From Paenibacillus dendrobii (GTDB lineage: Bacteria; Bacillota; Bacilli; Paenibacillales; Paenibacillaceae): a stretch of DNA of 64,000 nt. Under the pieces are notes generated by a model. The model was not told the DNA's origin. It did no database searches and saw only the letters and a program-made list of their open reading frames with translations. This document shows, piece by piece, positions 17,986 to 26,344 of the stretch. Every line of letters starts with the position of its first letter. Position 1 is the first letter of the stretch. The stretch lies in the NCBI RefSeq assembly GCF_009807035.1, contig NZ_WUBI01000001.1, positions 186,001 to 250,000 on the forward strand, given 5' to 3'. The translations under genes and the position numbers were made by a program.

Positions 17986-18677
17986 CAACGAGAATTCTCA
18001 TCATCGAAGACGAAACGACGATTGCCCAGCTGGAGCGGGATTATTTTGAGCTGAACGGTTTTCACGTAGATTTATGCCATACGGGGAATGAAGGACTCGA
18101 GCTCGCCCTTCATGTGGACTACGGCCTTATTATTGTCGATCTGCAGCTGCCCGGAATGAGCGGATTTGAGTTGTGCAGCCAGATCAGGCAGGCGAAGGAG
18201 GTACCGATTCTGATCGTCTCCGCTAAAAATGAGGAAATTGATAAAATCCGCGCCTTTAACCTGGGTGCCGATGATTACATTACCAAGCCTTTCAGCCCCA
18301 GCGAGTTGGTCGCCAGAGCCAAAGCACATTTGACGAGATACGAAAGGCTTCTGGGCAAGCATGAGCCTGCGCCAAAGTCCGAAATTCATATTCGCGGCTT
18401 GGTCATCGATTTGGCGGCACGCAGAGTCTATGTACGCAATCAGGAAGTAGTCTTCACGACCCGGGAATTCAGCCTGTTGGAGTTTTTGGCAAGCCATCCG
18501 AACCGGGTGTTCAGCAAAAGCGAGCTGTTTGAACGAATCTGGGGCATGGATTCCAGCGGCGATATCGCCACCGTAACCGTGCATGTACGCAAACTGCGGG
18601 AGAAAATGGAAGTCGATCCTTCCAATCCTCAGTATATTGAAACGGTTTGGGGTGCCGGGTATCGTTTCTCCGTATAA
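17982..18677 (+). CDS. OmpR/PhoB-type response regulator
   Basis: A receiver domain (residues 1-120) with the acidic pocket E9/D10, the phosphorylated D53 (IIVDLQLPGMSG) and the lysine in DYITKPFSP is followed by a winged-helix DNA-binding domain of the OmpR type (residues about 133-230; TTREFSLLEFLASHPNRVFS, then TVTVHVRKLREKME). The ATG at 17982 overlaps the kinase stop by 4 bases, so the two are translationally coupled; AAGGAGG lies 12 bases upstream. It is the partner of the kinase in front of it. Confidence 0.94.
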   Translation: MTTRILIIEDETTIAQLERDYFELNGFHVDLCHTGNEGLELALHVDYGLIIVDLQLPGMSGFELCSQIRQAKEVPILIVSAKNEEIDKIRAFNLGADDYITKPFSPSELVARAKAHLTRYERLLGKHEPAPKSEIHIRGLVIDLAARRVYVRNQEVVFTTREFSLLEFLASHPNRVFSKSELFERIWGMDSSGDIATVTVHVRKLREKMEVDPSNPQYIETVWGAGYRFSV

Positions 18678-18730
18678 TGAAATTTAGAAAATTTTAATAA
18701 AATGTTTCGAAACTGTTAATGCCCGGTTTC

Positions 18731-18758
18731 TTGGGAGTTTAGGAGTCTCCTTTATCAT
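18731..18758 (+). promoter_or_regulatory. Promoter of the SLH gene with internal palindrome
   Basis: TTGGGA (18731-18736), a 16-base spacer and TATCAT (18753-18758) form a plausible sigma-A promoter. The spacer contains the palindrome AGGAGTCTCCT (18741-18751), which could be an operator, for example of the two-component system just upstream. Confidence 0.5.
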
Positions 18759-18811
18759 GAAGGTATGACAAAATCACGGTCATGCGCAAATGATCGAAGG
18801 AGGACCTAACA

Positions 18812-20176
18812 ATGAACAAATACTCTAATAAACTCGCCGCCCTCATGTTGGCCGCATCTCTGGGAGCAGCAGCTCTTCCATTTAATGTTCTTCACGCTGA
18901 CGCGGCAGCATCGAAACTCTCTGCGGAAGACATCCAACAGGCAGTGAACGGACTTGTCAATTTACATGTGTTGCAAGGTTACGAAGATGGTTCTATGGAA
19001 ATTCAAAATCAAATTACCCGCGCGGAATTGGCGAAAATGGTTGTCGAGACCTTCAATCTTCAGGGCAAAGCGAATGTGCCTGTAAGCTTGACGGATGCGA
19101 ACCCGCAGGCATGGTATTATCAATACGCTGCCGAACTAGTGGGACAAGACATCATGCAAGCCAAAGACGGGCGGTTTGATCCGCGCGGAACCGTATCGGA
19201 CGCCGAGCTTGTGCAAATCGTATCCAAAGCGTTGAATCGCGACGTGAGCTCCTGGGTGGAAGGGTTCTTTGCCGAAGGAGGCAAAGTAACGCGCGGTCAA
19301 GTGGCTTATTTGCTGAACACGGTATATGAAGCGATTATTTCGCCAAATGCCAAGATCACGACGGGTCAGGAAATGGCTAATATTCTTAGCAGCACAGATT
19401 GGCAAGGTACAAGAGTATACGACAAAGACCATAACGACTTAACAAAAGAGAATTCAAACTTCATTGGTCTAGCTAAATATGATGCGAAATCAGGAAGATA
19501 TGAATTCTTTGATGCGAAGACAGGTCAAAGCCGTGGCGACAAAGGAACATTCTTTATTACGAATGACGGGAAAAAGAGAATATTGATTTCAGAATCCATG
19601 AATTATCAAGCTGTAGTTGACATGACGGAAATAAATAAAGATGTTTTTACGTATCAAAGAATGGGAAAAGATGCTAAGGGCAATGATGTAGAGGTATTCG
19701 TTGAGCATGTTCCATATAAAGAAAAAGAGCTTTCTTTTACCGATCCGGACAAGAAACTGGAGTCTACTACAGGATCTATCGTTAAAGACGTTGATGGTGA
19801 TCAAATCTTAGGCAGCACCCGTTGGCACGGTACCAAAGTATTGGATGAAAACGGAAAAGATGTAACAGAGTACAATTCCAACTTTATTAGCCTGGCCAAA
19901 TTCGATGACGAGACGAATAAATATGAGTTTTTCAATGTTGAAACGGGCGAAAGTCGTGGTGATTACGGGTACTTTGATGTAACGCATGAAAATAAAATAA
20001 GAGCTCATGCTTCCATTGGAAAGAACAAGTATGGCATCGCCGTGGAAATTACAGAGCTCAATAATCATAAATTTACGTACAAGAGAACAGGGAAAGACAA
20101 AGACGGCAAAGACATAACCGTATTCGTTGAACATGAGCCTTACCAAGGTGATTTTGATCCCAAATTCACTTTTTAG
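18812..20176 (+). CDS. SLH-domain protein with two DUF4822 repeats
   Basis: A signal peptide (residues 1 to about 32, ending near ADAAAS) is followed by S-layer homology segments (about 36-190; RAELAKMVVETFNL, RGQVAYLLNTVYE), which anchor proteins to pyruvylated wall polymers. Then come two copies of a DUF4822-like domain at about 193-317 and 330-450. Both copies contain WxGT(R/K)V, FI(G/S)LAK, YEFF, SRGD, FTYxRxGKD and VFVEH in the same order, so they arose by internal duplication. DUF4822 has no known activity. The start has GGAGG in front of the ATG at 18812. It follows a two-component system and has its own promoter. Confidence 0.9.
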   Translation: MNKYSNKLAALMLAASLGAAALPFNVLHADAAASKLSAEDIQQAVNGLVNLHVLQGYEDGSMEIQNQITRAELAKMVVETFNLQGKANVPVSLTDANPQAWYYQYAAELVGQDIMQAKDGRFDPRGTVSDAELVQIVSKALNRDVSSWVEGFFAEGGKVTRGQVAYLLNTVYEAIISPNAKITTGQEMANILSSTDWQGTRVYDKDHNDLTKENSNFIGLAKYDAKSGRYEFFDAKTGQSRGDKGTFFITNDGKKRILISESMNYQAVVDMTEINKDVFTYQRMGKDAKGNDVEVFVEHVPYKEKELSFTDPDKKLESTTGSIVKDVDGDQILGSTRWHGTKVLDENGKDVTEYNSNFISLAKFDDETNKYEFFNVETGESRGDYGYFDVTHENKIRAHASIGKNKYGIAVEITELNNHKFTYKRTGKDKDGKDITVFVEHEPYQGDFDPKFTF

Positions 20177-20212
20177 GACAGGTCCGCTTGTCCAAGTCAA
20201 TGCGTGAAATTG

Positions 20213-20254
20213 AAAAAAGGCGGCACTAGGGTGTGATCCCGGTGTCGCCTTTTC
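20213..20254. terminator. Terminator after the SLH gene
   Basis: An imperfect GC-rich hairpin (arms at about 20217-20231 and 20238-20251) flanked by an A run and a T run. It lies between two convergent genes and can serve both. Confidence 0.75.
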
Positions 20255-20316
20255 ATTGTATGTAACATTTTTGAGTAAACCTGGAAAACAGATCTCGATC
20301 CGGTGGATAACGGAGA

Positions 20317-21513
20317 TTATTGCAAGGGTTGAAGCGACTTCGAGGAACGGCGTTCCCGGATCAGGACCGTAGAAATAATCATAACGGAAATGAGCACCAG
20401 CGTCATTGGAATGATAAAGATGGATGGTGTATACCCTTCAATGAATAGCGGCAACAAGTATCCGATCAATGATGCCGTCAGCGAAATGAATACATATAAA
20501 CTCGACCCGAATCCGGTACGGCCTACGAACATGCGTTGAACGTACCCCATAGCCACGCCGTACAATATGGAAACGAAGAACGAATAGACCGGTTGAATGA
20601 GAAAGAAAATGAGCAGAGGCGAATGCAAGGCATAAACCGAATAGGTAATCAACGCGCCGACTCCGCCGAGCAGAATGATTTTTCTGCTGCCGTATTTGGC
20701 CGCCCAATAGCCGGCAATCGTCATGAACAACAGTTCGAATACGGCCTGGGCACTCCAAATATAAGACATGTATTCCGCTTTCCCGAATAACGACTTGACG
20801 ACAAGAGGCAGGTACAATCCGCGTATAGCATCGGCGCATGCAAGCAGCAGCAGCGCAATCAGCATAATAAGGGAGAAGGGCTCACCTGCTCCGGTACTGG
20901 CCTGATTTTTTTCTTCCGAACGTTCCTTATAGAAAAGAAGCAGGATAACAAGCATGGCATATCCGGCAAAATTGCCCCATAACACGCCTTGAAACGTAGC
21001 GATCAAGTATAAATTAGCTCCAGCCAGCAAACCGCAAAAAAATCCAACGCTGTATCCTGCCCGCAGCCAAATTTGCGCCATCTCAACAATATCACCGGCC
21101 AGTCTGGAAAAATGATTCCGCGATAATGCGAATAACTGTCCCATAATCAGTCCGGACGGGGCACTCACGATACACATTCCGATCAGAGCTTGGGTATAGC
21201 CTTCCGCACGCATATAAATCAATAAACCGATCAGGCATAGCGACGCTGCTGCAATTGCAAGCTTCTTCCTGCTGCGAAGCTTGTCGCTTAACAACCCGAC
21301 CGTAATCGTCGTACCCATATTGAGCAGCAGGGAGACAACGAAGATGGATACGACTTCGCCCTTCGACAGTCCAATGCTTTCACTCATATAAAGGGCGTTC
21401 ATCGGAGCTAAAATTCCCATGCCGATTCCATAGCAAATTAACGTGAACAGCATTCTGGCTGCACCTTCAACTTGCAAGAAACGTTTCATATCCGTAGTAA
21501 ACCGCATCTTCAT
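20317..21513 (-). CDS. MFS transporter, sugar-efflux (SET)-like
   Basis: A polytopic protein of 398 residues with about 12 membrane segments. Segments such as LICYGIGMGILAPMNALYMS and GLLSDKLRSRKKLAIAAAS (motif A-like) and QLFALSRNHF resemble the sugar efflux transporter branch (SetA/SetB) of the major facilitator superfamily, but the substrate is uncertain. The ATG at 21513 has GGAG 5 bases and AGGAG 11 bases upstream; a second ATG two codons later is also possible. It lies downstream of the sigma-54 activator gene on the same strand, 220 bases away, with an inverted repeat between. Confidence 0.85.
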   Translation of the reverse strand: MKMRFTTDMKRFLQVEGAARMLFTLICYGIGMGILAPMNALYMSESIGLSKGEVVSIFVVSLLLNMGTTITVGLLSDKLRSRKKLAIAAASLCLIGLLIYMRAEGYTQALIGMCIVSAPSGLIMGQLFALSRNHFSRLAGDIVEMAQIWLRAGYSVGFFCGLLAGANLYLIATFQGVLWGNFAGYAMLVILLLFYKERSEEKNQASTGAGEPFSLIMLIALLLLACADAIRGLYLPLVVKSLFGKAEYMSYIWSAQAVFELLFMTIAGYWAAKYGSRKIILLGGVGALITYSVYALHSPLLIFFLIQPVYSFFVSILYGVAMGYVQRMFVGRTGFGSSLYVFISLTASLIGYLLPLFIEGYTPSIFIIPMTLVLISVMIISTVLIRERRSSKSLQPLQ

Positions 21514-21701
21514 CCCTGCTCCATCTCCTAATGGACTTTCAATTTTAAAACCAAACCAATTTAGACTCAAGAATGGTTACAACAAGCAACCAAGCTTTTT
21601 ATTTGCTATCTGACATATATACGAGTGTATGGATAAGCAGAAGACCATATGCTTCATCGGGTTCTGCCAGAAATGTATAAAATTTTAGACTCTTAATTTA
21701 T

Positions 21702-21723
21702 AGTGTCTAATAAAGCAGACACT
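21702..21723. promoter_or_regulatory. Inverted repeat between activator and SET-like gene
   Basis: AGTGTCT (21702-21708) and AGACACT (21717-21723) flank 8 bases. It has no T run on either side, so an operator for the transporter gene is more likely than a terminator. This is inferred from position only. Confidence 0.4.
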
Positions 21724-21733
21724 CGGTCCGGTT

Positions 21734-23479
21734 TTACAAATTTAACCTCTTCAGTTTATTATATAACGTTGCCCTGGAAATGCCGAGCTGTTTTGCAATC
21801 GCGAGCTTATTTCCTTTTGCCGAATCCAATGCTTGCAGCAGAAGCTTTCGTTCGAATTCGTCGAGTTTGGTTTGAAATGACATACCGTCCATTTCTGTCA
21901 TGTCCAGATCATGGACTGCCTTGTCGGCAGCTGGTGGCGTCTGATCCCCTGTATAGATGTTTGCGGGCAAATATTCGCGCTTAATCTCCCCGTCAGTGGA
22001 GAAGATAACGAGCCTCTCCATGATATTTCTAAGCTCCCGGATGTTGCCGGGCCAATCATACCGGAGCAGATCCTCGAATACATCAGGAGTGAAGGACTGG
22101 ATATGGCGGCCGTAAATAAGCGAAAATTCATGCAGAAAGGTTTGCGTAAGCTCGTATATATCTTCTTTGCGTTCCCGTAAGGGCGGAATATCCATGGATA
22201 CGACGTTCAACCGATAATAAAGATCCTCGCGAAACATGCCTTCGGCGATCATTTTCTTCAGATCGCGGTTGGTGGCAGCTATGATTCGGCAATCGGCTTT
22301 TTTCAGCTGCGTACCGCCGACCGAGAAAAAAGTTTTCTCTTGAAGAACCCTCAGCATTTTCACCTGCATGTCCAGAGGCATTTCCCCGATTTCATCCAAA
22401 AAAAGCGTGCCCCCGTTGGCGAGTTCGATTTTCCCCTTTTTACCTTTCGGATCGGCTCCTGAGAAGGCGCCTCTTTCGTAGCCGAACAATTCACTCTCGA
22501 AGAGTGCAGCAGGGATTGCACCGCAATTGATCGCGAGAAACGGGGAGCTGCTCTGTTCGCGTGAATTGTGAATCGCCTGGGCAAAAAGCTCTTTTCCGGT
22601 ACCGCTCTCCCCTTGAATGAGAACCGTGGCTTTCGTCGTGCTGATTTTTTTGATGGTGTCGATGCTCTTTTTGATTGCCTTACTTGTTCCTTTAATATGT
22701 TGAAATGGATCGATTGAAGGACTGAGCATCGCAACTTCCTTTTGCAGATGATGCACCTTGTTTGTCATTTGCAGCAATTCCTGATGCAATCTCATCTGGG
22801 TGCTTAAATCCGATTCCGCAGCGACGGCTCCGATGATCCGGTCGTCTAATATGACGGGACTTGAGTTAATGAGCACGAACATGTCCTGACGCGGCCGGTG
22901 CTGCATTCTGTGAACGGACTCGCCGGTTTCAAGCGTTTTAAGCGATTGCAGCCGGTCAACGGCGAAAAAATCCGAAGCGGGTTTCCCGATAATCTCGTCT
23001 TTTTGAATCGAAAAAATATGCTCAGCACCGGACGTCCAGAAGGCGACATGACCTTCCTCATTAATAAGCGTAATTGCGACATCAGGATTAAGCGCTTCCA
23101 AAGCAGTTGAGAAATAAGCTTCCAGATACATGTGAGCCTGTACGGTTGCCGCTATTATATCCTGCGCCGTGACGTATCCAAGCGGCTTGCCGTTTCGGAA
23201 GACAAGTGCCAATGAACAGGAGGGAAAGGCCGATGCGATACCGGTCAACGGATCTTCTGCTTGGACGGTTTGAACATCCGGCATGTGTGAAGAATCTAAG
23301 GGTTTGGTAACGTCTGAAGACCGCAGCAGAAGTCCATATCGACAGGCATCTTTTTCGAAAAATATGGGGAAGTCCTCAGCGGGAGAACGCCTGTCTTGGA
23401 GTGCTTCCAGGTCCGCCCGATCGATGATCCTGTAATCCGTTCGAATCAGATTTTCCAGTCTGGGCAATACATGTTTCAT
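21734..23479 (-). CDS. Sigma-54-dependent activator (enhancer-binding protein) of the proline genes
   Basis: A 581-residue activator. Residues about 1-125 form a sensory region, 128-235 a PAS domain, 257-490 the AAA+ domain that contacts sigma-54 (Walker A GESGTGKE at 290-297; G337-A-F-S-G-A, a variant of the usual GAFTGA loop; TLFLDEIGEM), and about 540-581 a Fis-type helix-turn-helix. It therefore opens sigma-54 promoters using ATP. The start at 23479 follows GGGGG; the frame is open further upstream, but that part would overlap the proline dehydrogenase gene. Two sigma-54 promoters between the proline genes, plus rpoN 3 kb away, make it their likely activator. PAS and N-terminal regions may sense proline or a metabolite. 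Confidence 0.93.
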   Translation of the reverse strand: MKHVLPRLENLIRTDYRIIDRADLEALQDRRSPAEDFPIFFEKDACRYGLLLRSSDVTKPLDSSHMPDVQTVQAEDPLTGIASAFPSCSLALVFRNGKPLGYVTAQDIIAATVQAHMYLEAYFSTALEALNPDVAITLINEEGHVAFWTSGAEHIFSIQKDEIIGKPASDFFAVDRLQSLKTLETGESVHRMQHRPRQDMFVLINSSPVILDDRIIGAVAAESDLSTQMRLHQELLQMTNKVHHLQKEVAMLSPSIDPFQHIKGTSKAIKKSIDTIKKISTTKATVLIQGESGTGKELFAQAIHNSREQSSSPFLAINCGAIPAALFESELFGYERGAFSGADPKGKKGKIELANGGTLFLDEIGEMPLDMQVKMLRVLQEKTFFSVGGTQLKKADCRIIAATNRDLKKMIAEGMFREDLYYRLNVVSMDIPPLRERKEDIYELTQTFLHEFSLIYGRHIQSFTPDVFEDLLRYDWPGNIRELRNIMERLVIFSTDGEIKREYLPANIYTGDQTPPAADKAVHDLDMTEMDGMSFQTKLDEFERKLLLQALDSAKGNKLAIAKQLGISRATLYNKLKRLNL

Positions 23480-23531
23480 TCGGCTGCCCCCTATATATGC
23501 CAAAGTATGATTACAATGTATTAATAGGGTC

Positions 23532-23560
23532 ATTATAACCAGCCAGATTTTCAGTGTAAA
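23532..23560 (-). promoter_or_regulatory. Sigma-A promoter of the activator gene
   Basis: On the minus strand TTTACA, a 17-base spacer and a perfect TATAAT lie 53 bases before the activator start. The activator thus has its own housekeeping promoter, separate from the sigma-54 promoter of the gene before it. Confidence 0.75.
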
Positions 23561-23595
23561 TCTTTTTAGACATAATTCTCGGCCGCCGATGGCTA

Positions 23596-24516
23596 CTATT
23601 TGAACATATTTTTGACGACCATCCATAAATTCGCGGGTTTTTCGGCCAGTCGCCGCGTATAGTAGGGATACCACATGGTTCCGTAGGGCATATAGCAGCG
23701 GATGTTGTAACCTTCCTTGGCTAACTTCTCTTGATCGGTCATCCGCAAACCATACAGCATTTGGAATTCAAAAGCGTCTTTGCCGATGCCGTTCTTGGCA
23801 GCGTAATCCTTAACCCAATGAATCACGCGGTCATCATGGGAAGCGATAGCGGTGTATACACCGCTATCCAAATGCATGCGGATGATTTTTTTGTAGTTAT
23901 CGATCACCTCGCTCACTTGCTGGTAAGCGACCGTTCCTGACTCTTTGTATGCACCCTTGACCAAACGGAGATTTACTTTTGCTTCCATTAATCGCTTCAC
24001 GTCTTCTTCCGTACGGAACAAATAGGCTTGAATGACCGTGCCGACATTGGTGAGCCCTTCCTCATGAAGTTTTAGGACGATTTCGATCGTCGCTTGGGTG
24101 AAAGGAGTATCTTCCATATCGATCCGTACGAAGTTGCCATGCTTTTTGGCTTGACTGACCACAGCTCGAATGTTGCTGTAGCAAGCTGCAGGATCGAGCG
24201 CAAGACCCATTTGCGTAGGCTTCAAAGAGACATTCGATCGTACATTTCGTTCAGCGATACCATCCATCAGACGAATATATTCTTCCTTGTAGCCAGTGGC
24301 TTCCGATAATTGTTTGATCCCTTCCCCCAAATGATCCAAGGTAACCAAGATGCCTTTACCGTTCAGAACTTCGATTTCGGCCAATGCTTCGGCGAGCGTA
24401 TCGCCTGCTATGAATTTGCCTGCCAGTTTCTTTCCGTATTTAAGCGACAGCTTCTCGACCAGCCTATTGCCGGAAATCGAGAGCAGCACCTTCCGGTATA
24501 ATTCGGTACTGTCCAT
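23596..24516 (-). CDS. putB: Proline dehydrogenase
   Basis: The protein (306 residues) is the stand-alone, FAD-dependent proline dehydrogenase of Gram-positive bacteria. It oxidises proline to 1-pyrroline-5-carboxylate and passes electrons to the respiratory chain. Landmarks are NVSLKPTQMGL, FVRIDMEDTPF, LRLVKGAYKES, ASHDDRVI, FEFQMLYGLR and, at the end, YNIRCYMPYGTMWYPYYTRRLAEKP, whose tyrosine and arginine pair binds the substrate carboxylate. It is divergent from the P5C dehydrogenase gene, which takes the product on to glutamate. A minus-strand sigma-54 promoter lies at 24574-24589, about 60 bases upstream of the start codon. Confidence 0.96.
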   Translation of the reverse strand: MDSTELYRKVLLSISGNRLVEKLSLKYGKKLAGKFIAGDTLAEALAEIEVLNGKGILVTLDHLGEGIKQLSEATGYKEEYIRLMDGIAERNVRSNVSLKPTQMGLALDPAACYSNIRAVVSQAKKHGNFVRIDMEDTPFTQATIEIVLKLHEEGLTNVGTVIQAYLFRTEEDVKRLMEAKVNLRLVKGAYKESGTVAYQQVSEVIDNYKKIIRMHLDSGVYTAIASHDDRVIHWVKDYAAKNGIGKDAFEFQMLYGLRMTDQEKLAKEGYNIRCYMPYGTMWYPYYTRRLAEKPANLWMVVKNMFK

Positions 24517-24573
24517 GGGTCGTTCCCCTTTCAGATGTTAAATGTGTCGTAAATCGCGCTCCCTGTTTACTCA

Positions 24574-24589
24574 AGCAAAATCTGTACCA
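24574..24589 (-). promoter_or_regulatory. Sigma-54 promoter for proline dehydrogenase
   Basis: Read on the minus strand, TGGTACA-GATT-TTGCT matches the consensus TGGCACG-N4-TTGCW in the key GG and GC pairs at the required distance. One base of the -24 box differs (T for C). Confidence 0.78.
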
Positions 24590-24608
24590 ACGCTTGCTTC
24601 GATGGAGT

Positions 24609-24624
24609 TGGCATGGTTTTTGCT
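24609..24624 (+). promoter_or_regulatory. Sigma-54 promoter for P5C dehydrogenase
   Basis: TGGCATG-GTTT-TTGCT matches the sigma-54 -24/-12 consensus TGGCACG-N4-TTGCW at all but one core base. It is back-to-back with the promoter at 24574-24589, 20 bases apart. Confidence 0.82.
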
Positions 24625-24695
24625 TTATTACCTAAAGAGCACTACAAAGCAGGTGGAATGACGCAAATCATGAGAGAGAGGATGGTTTTCGATTT

Positions 24696-26243
24696 ATGAG
24701 ATCAGAATTCAAGAACGAGGTTTTTGTTGACTTTAAGGTAGAGCGTAACAATGCGGAGTACGATGCGGCACTTCAGAAGATAGAGGCTGAACTCGGTAAG
24801 GAGTACCCGCTTATCATCGGCGGCGAAAGAATCGTGACGGACCAGAAGATCGCTTCCATCAATCCGGCGAATCAATCCCAGACGATCGGGATCGTGTCGC
24901 AAGCTGACACGAAGCTTGCTGAAAAGGCGATTCAAACGGCGGCAGCGACATTCGAAACCTGGAAACGGACCGATCCGAGCGAACGCGCACGATATTTGTT
25001 CCGAGCCGCAGCGATTCTGCGCCGCCGCAAACATGAATTCTCTGCATTGATGACCTTTGAGGCTGGAAAGACCCGCATAGAAGCAGACGTCGAAACGGCC
25101 GAAGCCATCGATTTCCTCGAATTCTACGGACGTGAGATGCAGCGGCTCAGTCAGCCTCACCCTTTGACGGTAAGTCAGGAGGAAGAGAATGAACTGTATT
25201 ATATTCCACTTGGCGTAGGAGTGGTTATTCCGCCGTGGAACTTCCCGCTTGCGATCATGGCCGGCATGACCACGGCGGCTCTCGTAACCGGGAATACGGT
25301 CGTTCTGAAACCGGCGAGTACAACTCCTGTTATTGCTGCCAAATTCATGGCTTTACTGGAAGAGGTAGGACTTCCGCCAGGTGTGGTTAACTACCTGCCC
25401 GGTCCAGGGGGTCAAGTCGGCGATTATCTTGTGGATCATCCGCTAACGCGTTTCATCAGCTTTACGGGCTCGCGCGATGTGGGTTTGCGGATTAACGAGC
25501 GGGCGGCAAAAACGAATCCGGGTCAAAAGTGGATTAAACGCGTCATCGCGGAAATGGGCGGCAAAGATGCGATCGTAGTTGATAATGAAGCTGATCTGGA
25601 TATGGCTGCAGACACGATTACGCTATCTGCGTTCGGCTTCTCCGGACAAAAGTGCTCGGCTTGTTCCCGCGTTATTGTTCATGAGGAAGTTTACGACATC
25701 GTTCTGGAGAAGGTTGTGGAGCGTTCAAGCCGATTGCTCATGACCAATCCGGCAGAGGTGTCTGCAAACTTAGGGCCCGTGATTGACGAGAAAGCCTATG
25801 CGAAGATTCAGGAATACATCGAAATCGGCAAACAAGAAGGTCGCCTGGTGCTCGGGGGTGGAACAGGAGACCCGAACGGATTTTTCATCGAACCAACGAT
25901 TTTTGCAGATGTGCCTTCCACGGCACGGATCTCTCAAGAGGAAATATTCGGTCCGGTCGTTGCGTTCACGAAAGCTCGATCTTTCGATGAAGCATTGGAG
26001 TTCGCCAATAATACCGATTACGGCTTAACCGGCGCGGTGATCTCGCGTAATGGAGCCAACTTGGAGAAAGCCAGAAGGGAATTCTTCGTAGGCAACCTGT
26101 ACTTTAACCGTAAATGTACAGGCGCTTTGGTCGGTACGCATCCGTTCGGCGGATTCAATATGTCGGGTACGGATTCGAAAGCAGGAGGCCGGGATTATCT
26201 GCTGCTGTTCACCCAGGCGAAGCTGGTTTCCGATCGATTCTAA
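24696..26243 (+). CDS. pruA: 1-pyrroline-5-carboxylate dehydrogenase
   Basis: An aldehyde dehydrogenase superfamily protein of 515 residues that oxidises glutamate semialdehyde (from P5C) to glutamate with NAD. It keeps the length and motifs of Bacillus PutC/Roc[47 protein letters not shown] (general base glutamate), [13 protein letters not shown] (nucleophilic cysteine) and EEIFGPVV. Together with the divergent proline dehydrogenase it completes proline degradation. The start at 24696 has a weak GAGAGAGGA about 13 bases upstream. A sigma-54 promoter sits about 70 bases before it, so expression should need RpoN and the nearby activator. Confidence 0.96.
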   Translation: MRSEFKNEVFVDFKVERNNAEYDAALQKIEAELGKEYPLIIGGERIVTDQKIASINPANQSQTIGIVSQADTKLAEKAIQTAAATFETWKRTDPSERARYLFRAAAILRRRKHEFSALMTFEAGKTRIEADVETAEAIDFLEFYGREMQRLSQPHPLTVSQEEENELYYIPLGVGVVIPPWNFPLAIMAGMTTAALVTGNTVVLKPASTTPVIAAKFMALLEEVGLPPGVVNYLPGPGGQVGDYLVDHPLTRFISFTGSRDVGLRINERAAKTNPGQKWIKRVIAEMGGKDAIVVDNEADLDMAADTITLSAFGFSGQKCSACSRVIVHEEVYDIVLEKVVERSSRLLMTNPAEVSANLGPVIDEKAYAKIQEYIEIGKQEGRLVLGGGTGDPNGFFIEPTIFADVPSTARISQEEIFGPVVAFTKARSFDEALEFANNTDYGLTGAVISRNGANLEKARREFFVGNLYFNRKCTGALVGTHPFGGFNMSGTDSKAGGRDYLLLFTQAKLVSDRF

Positions 26244-26282
26244 GTTTTTAGACAGTCGGATCGATGTTCATTCCGGGGATTA

Positions 26283-26311
26283 TTGAGTATAGTGAGAGTA
26301 ATCGATATAGT
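26283..26311 (+). promoter_or_regulatory. Sigma-A promoter of rpoN
   Basis: TTGAGT, a 17-base spacer and TATAGT lie 34 bases upstream of the rpoN start. So rpoN can be made independently of the sigma-54 promoter of the gene before it. Confidence 0.65.
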
Positions 26312-26344
26312 GGCTGATACACCCATGTTAAGGGGGAGTTTCCG

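Noticed and set aside
24573-24599. Inverted repeat AAGCAA/TTGCTT taken as an enhancer site
   Set aside because: The left arm is part of the minus-strand -12 box and the repeat is too close to both promoters for a usual sigma-54 enhancer, so chance or promoter overlap explains it.
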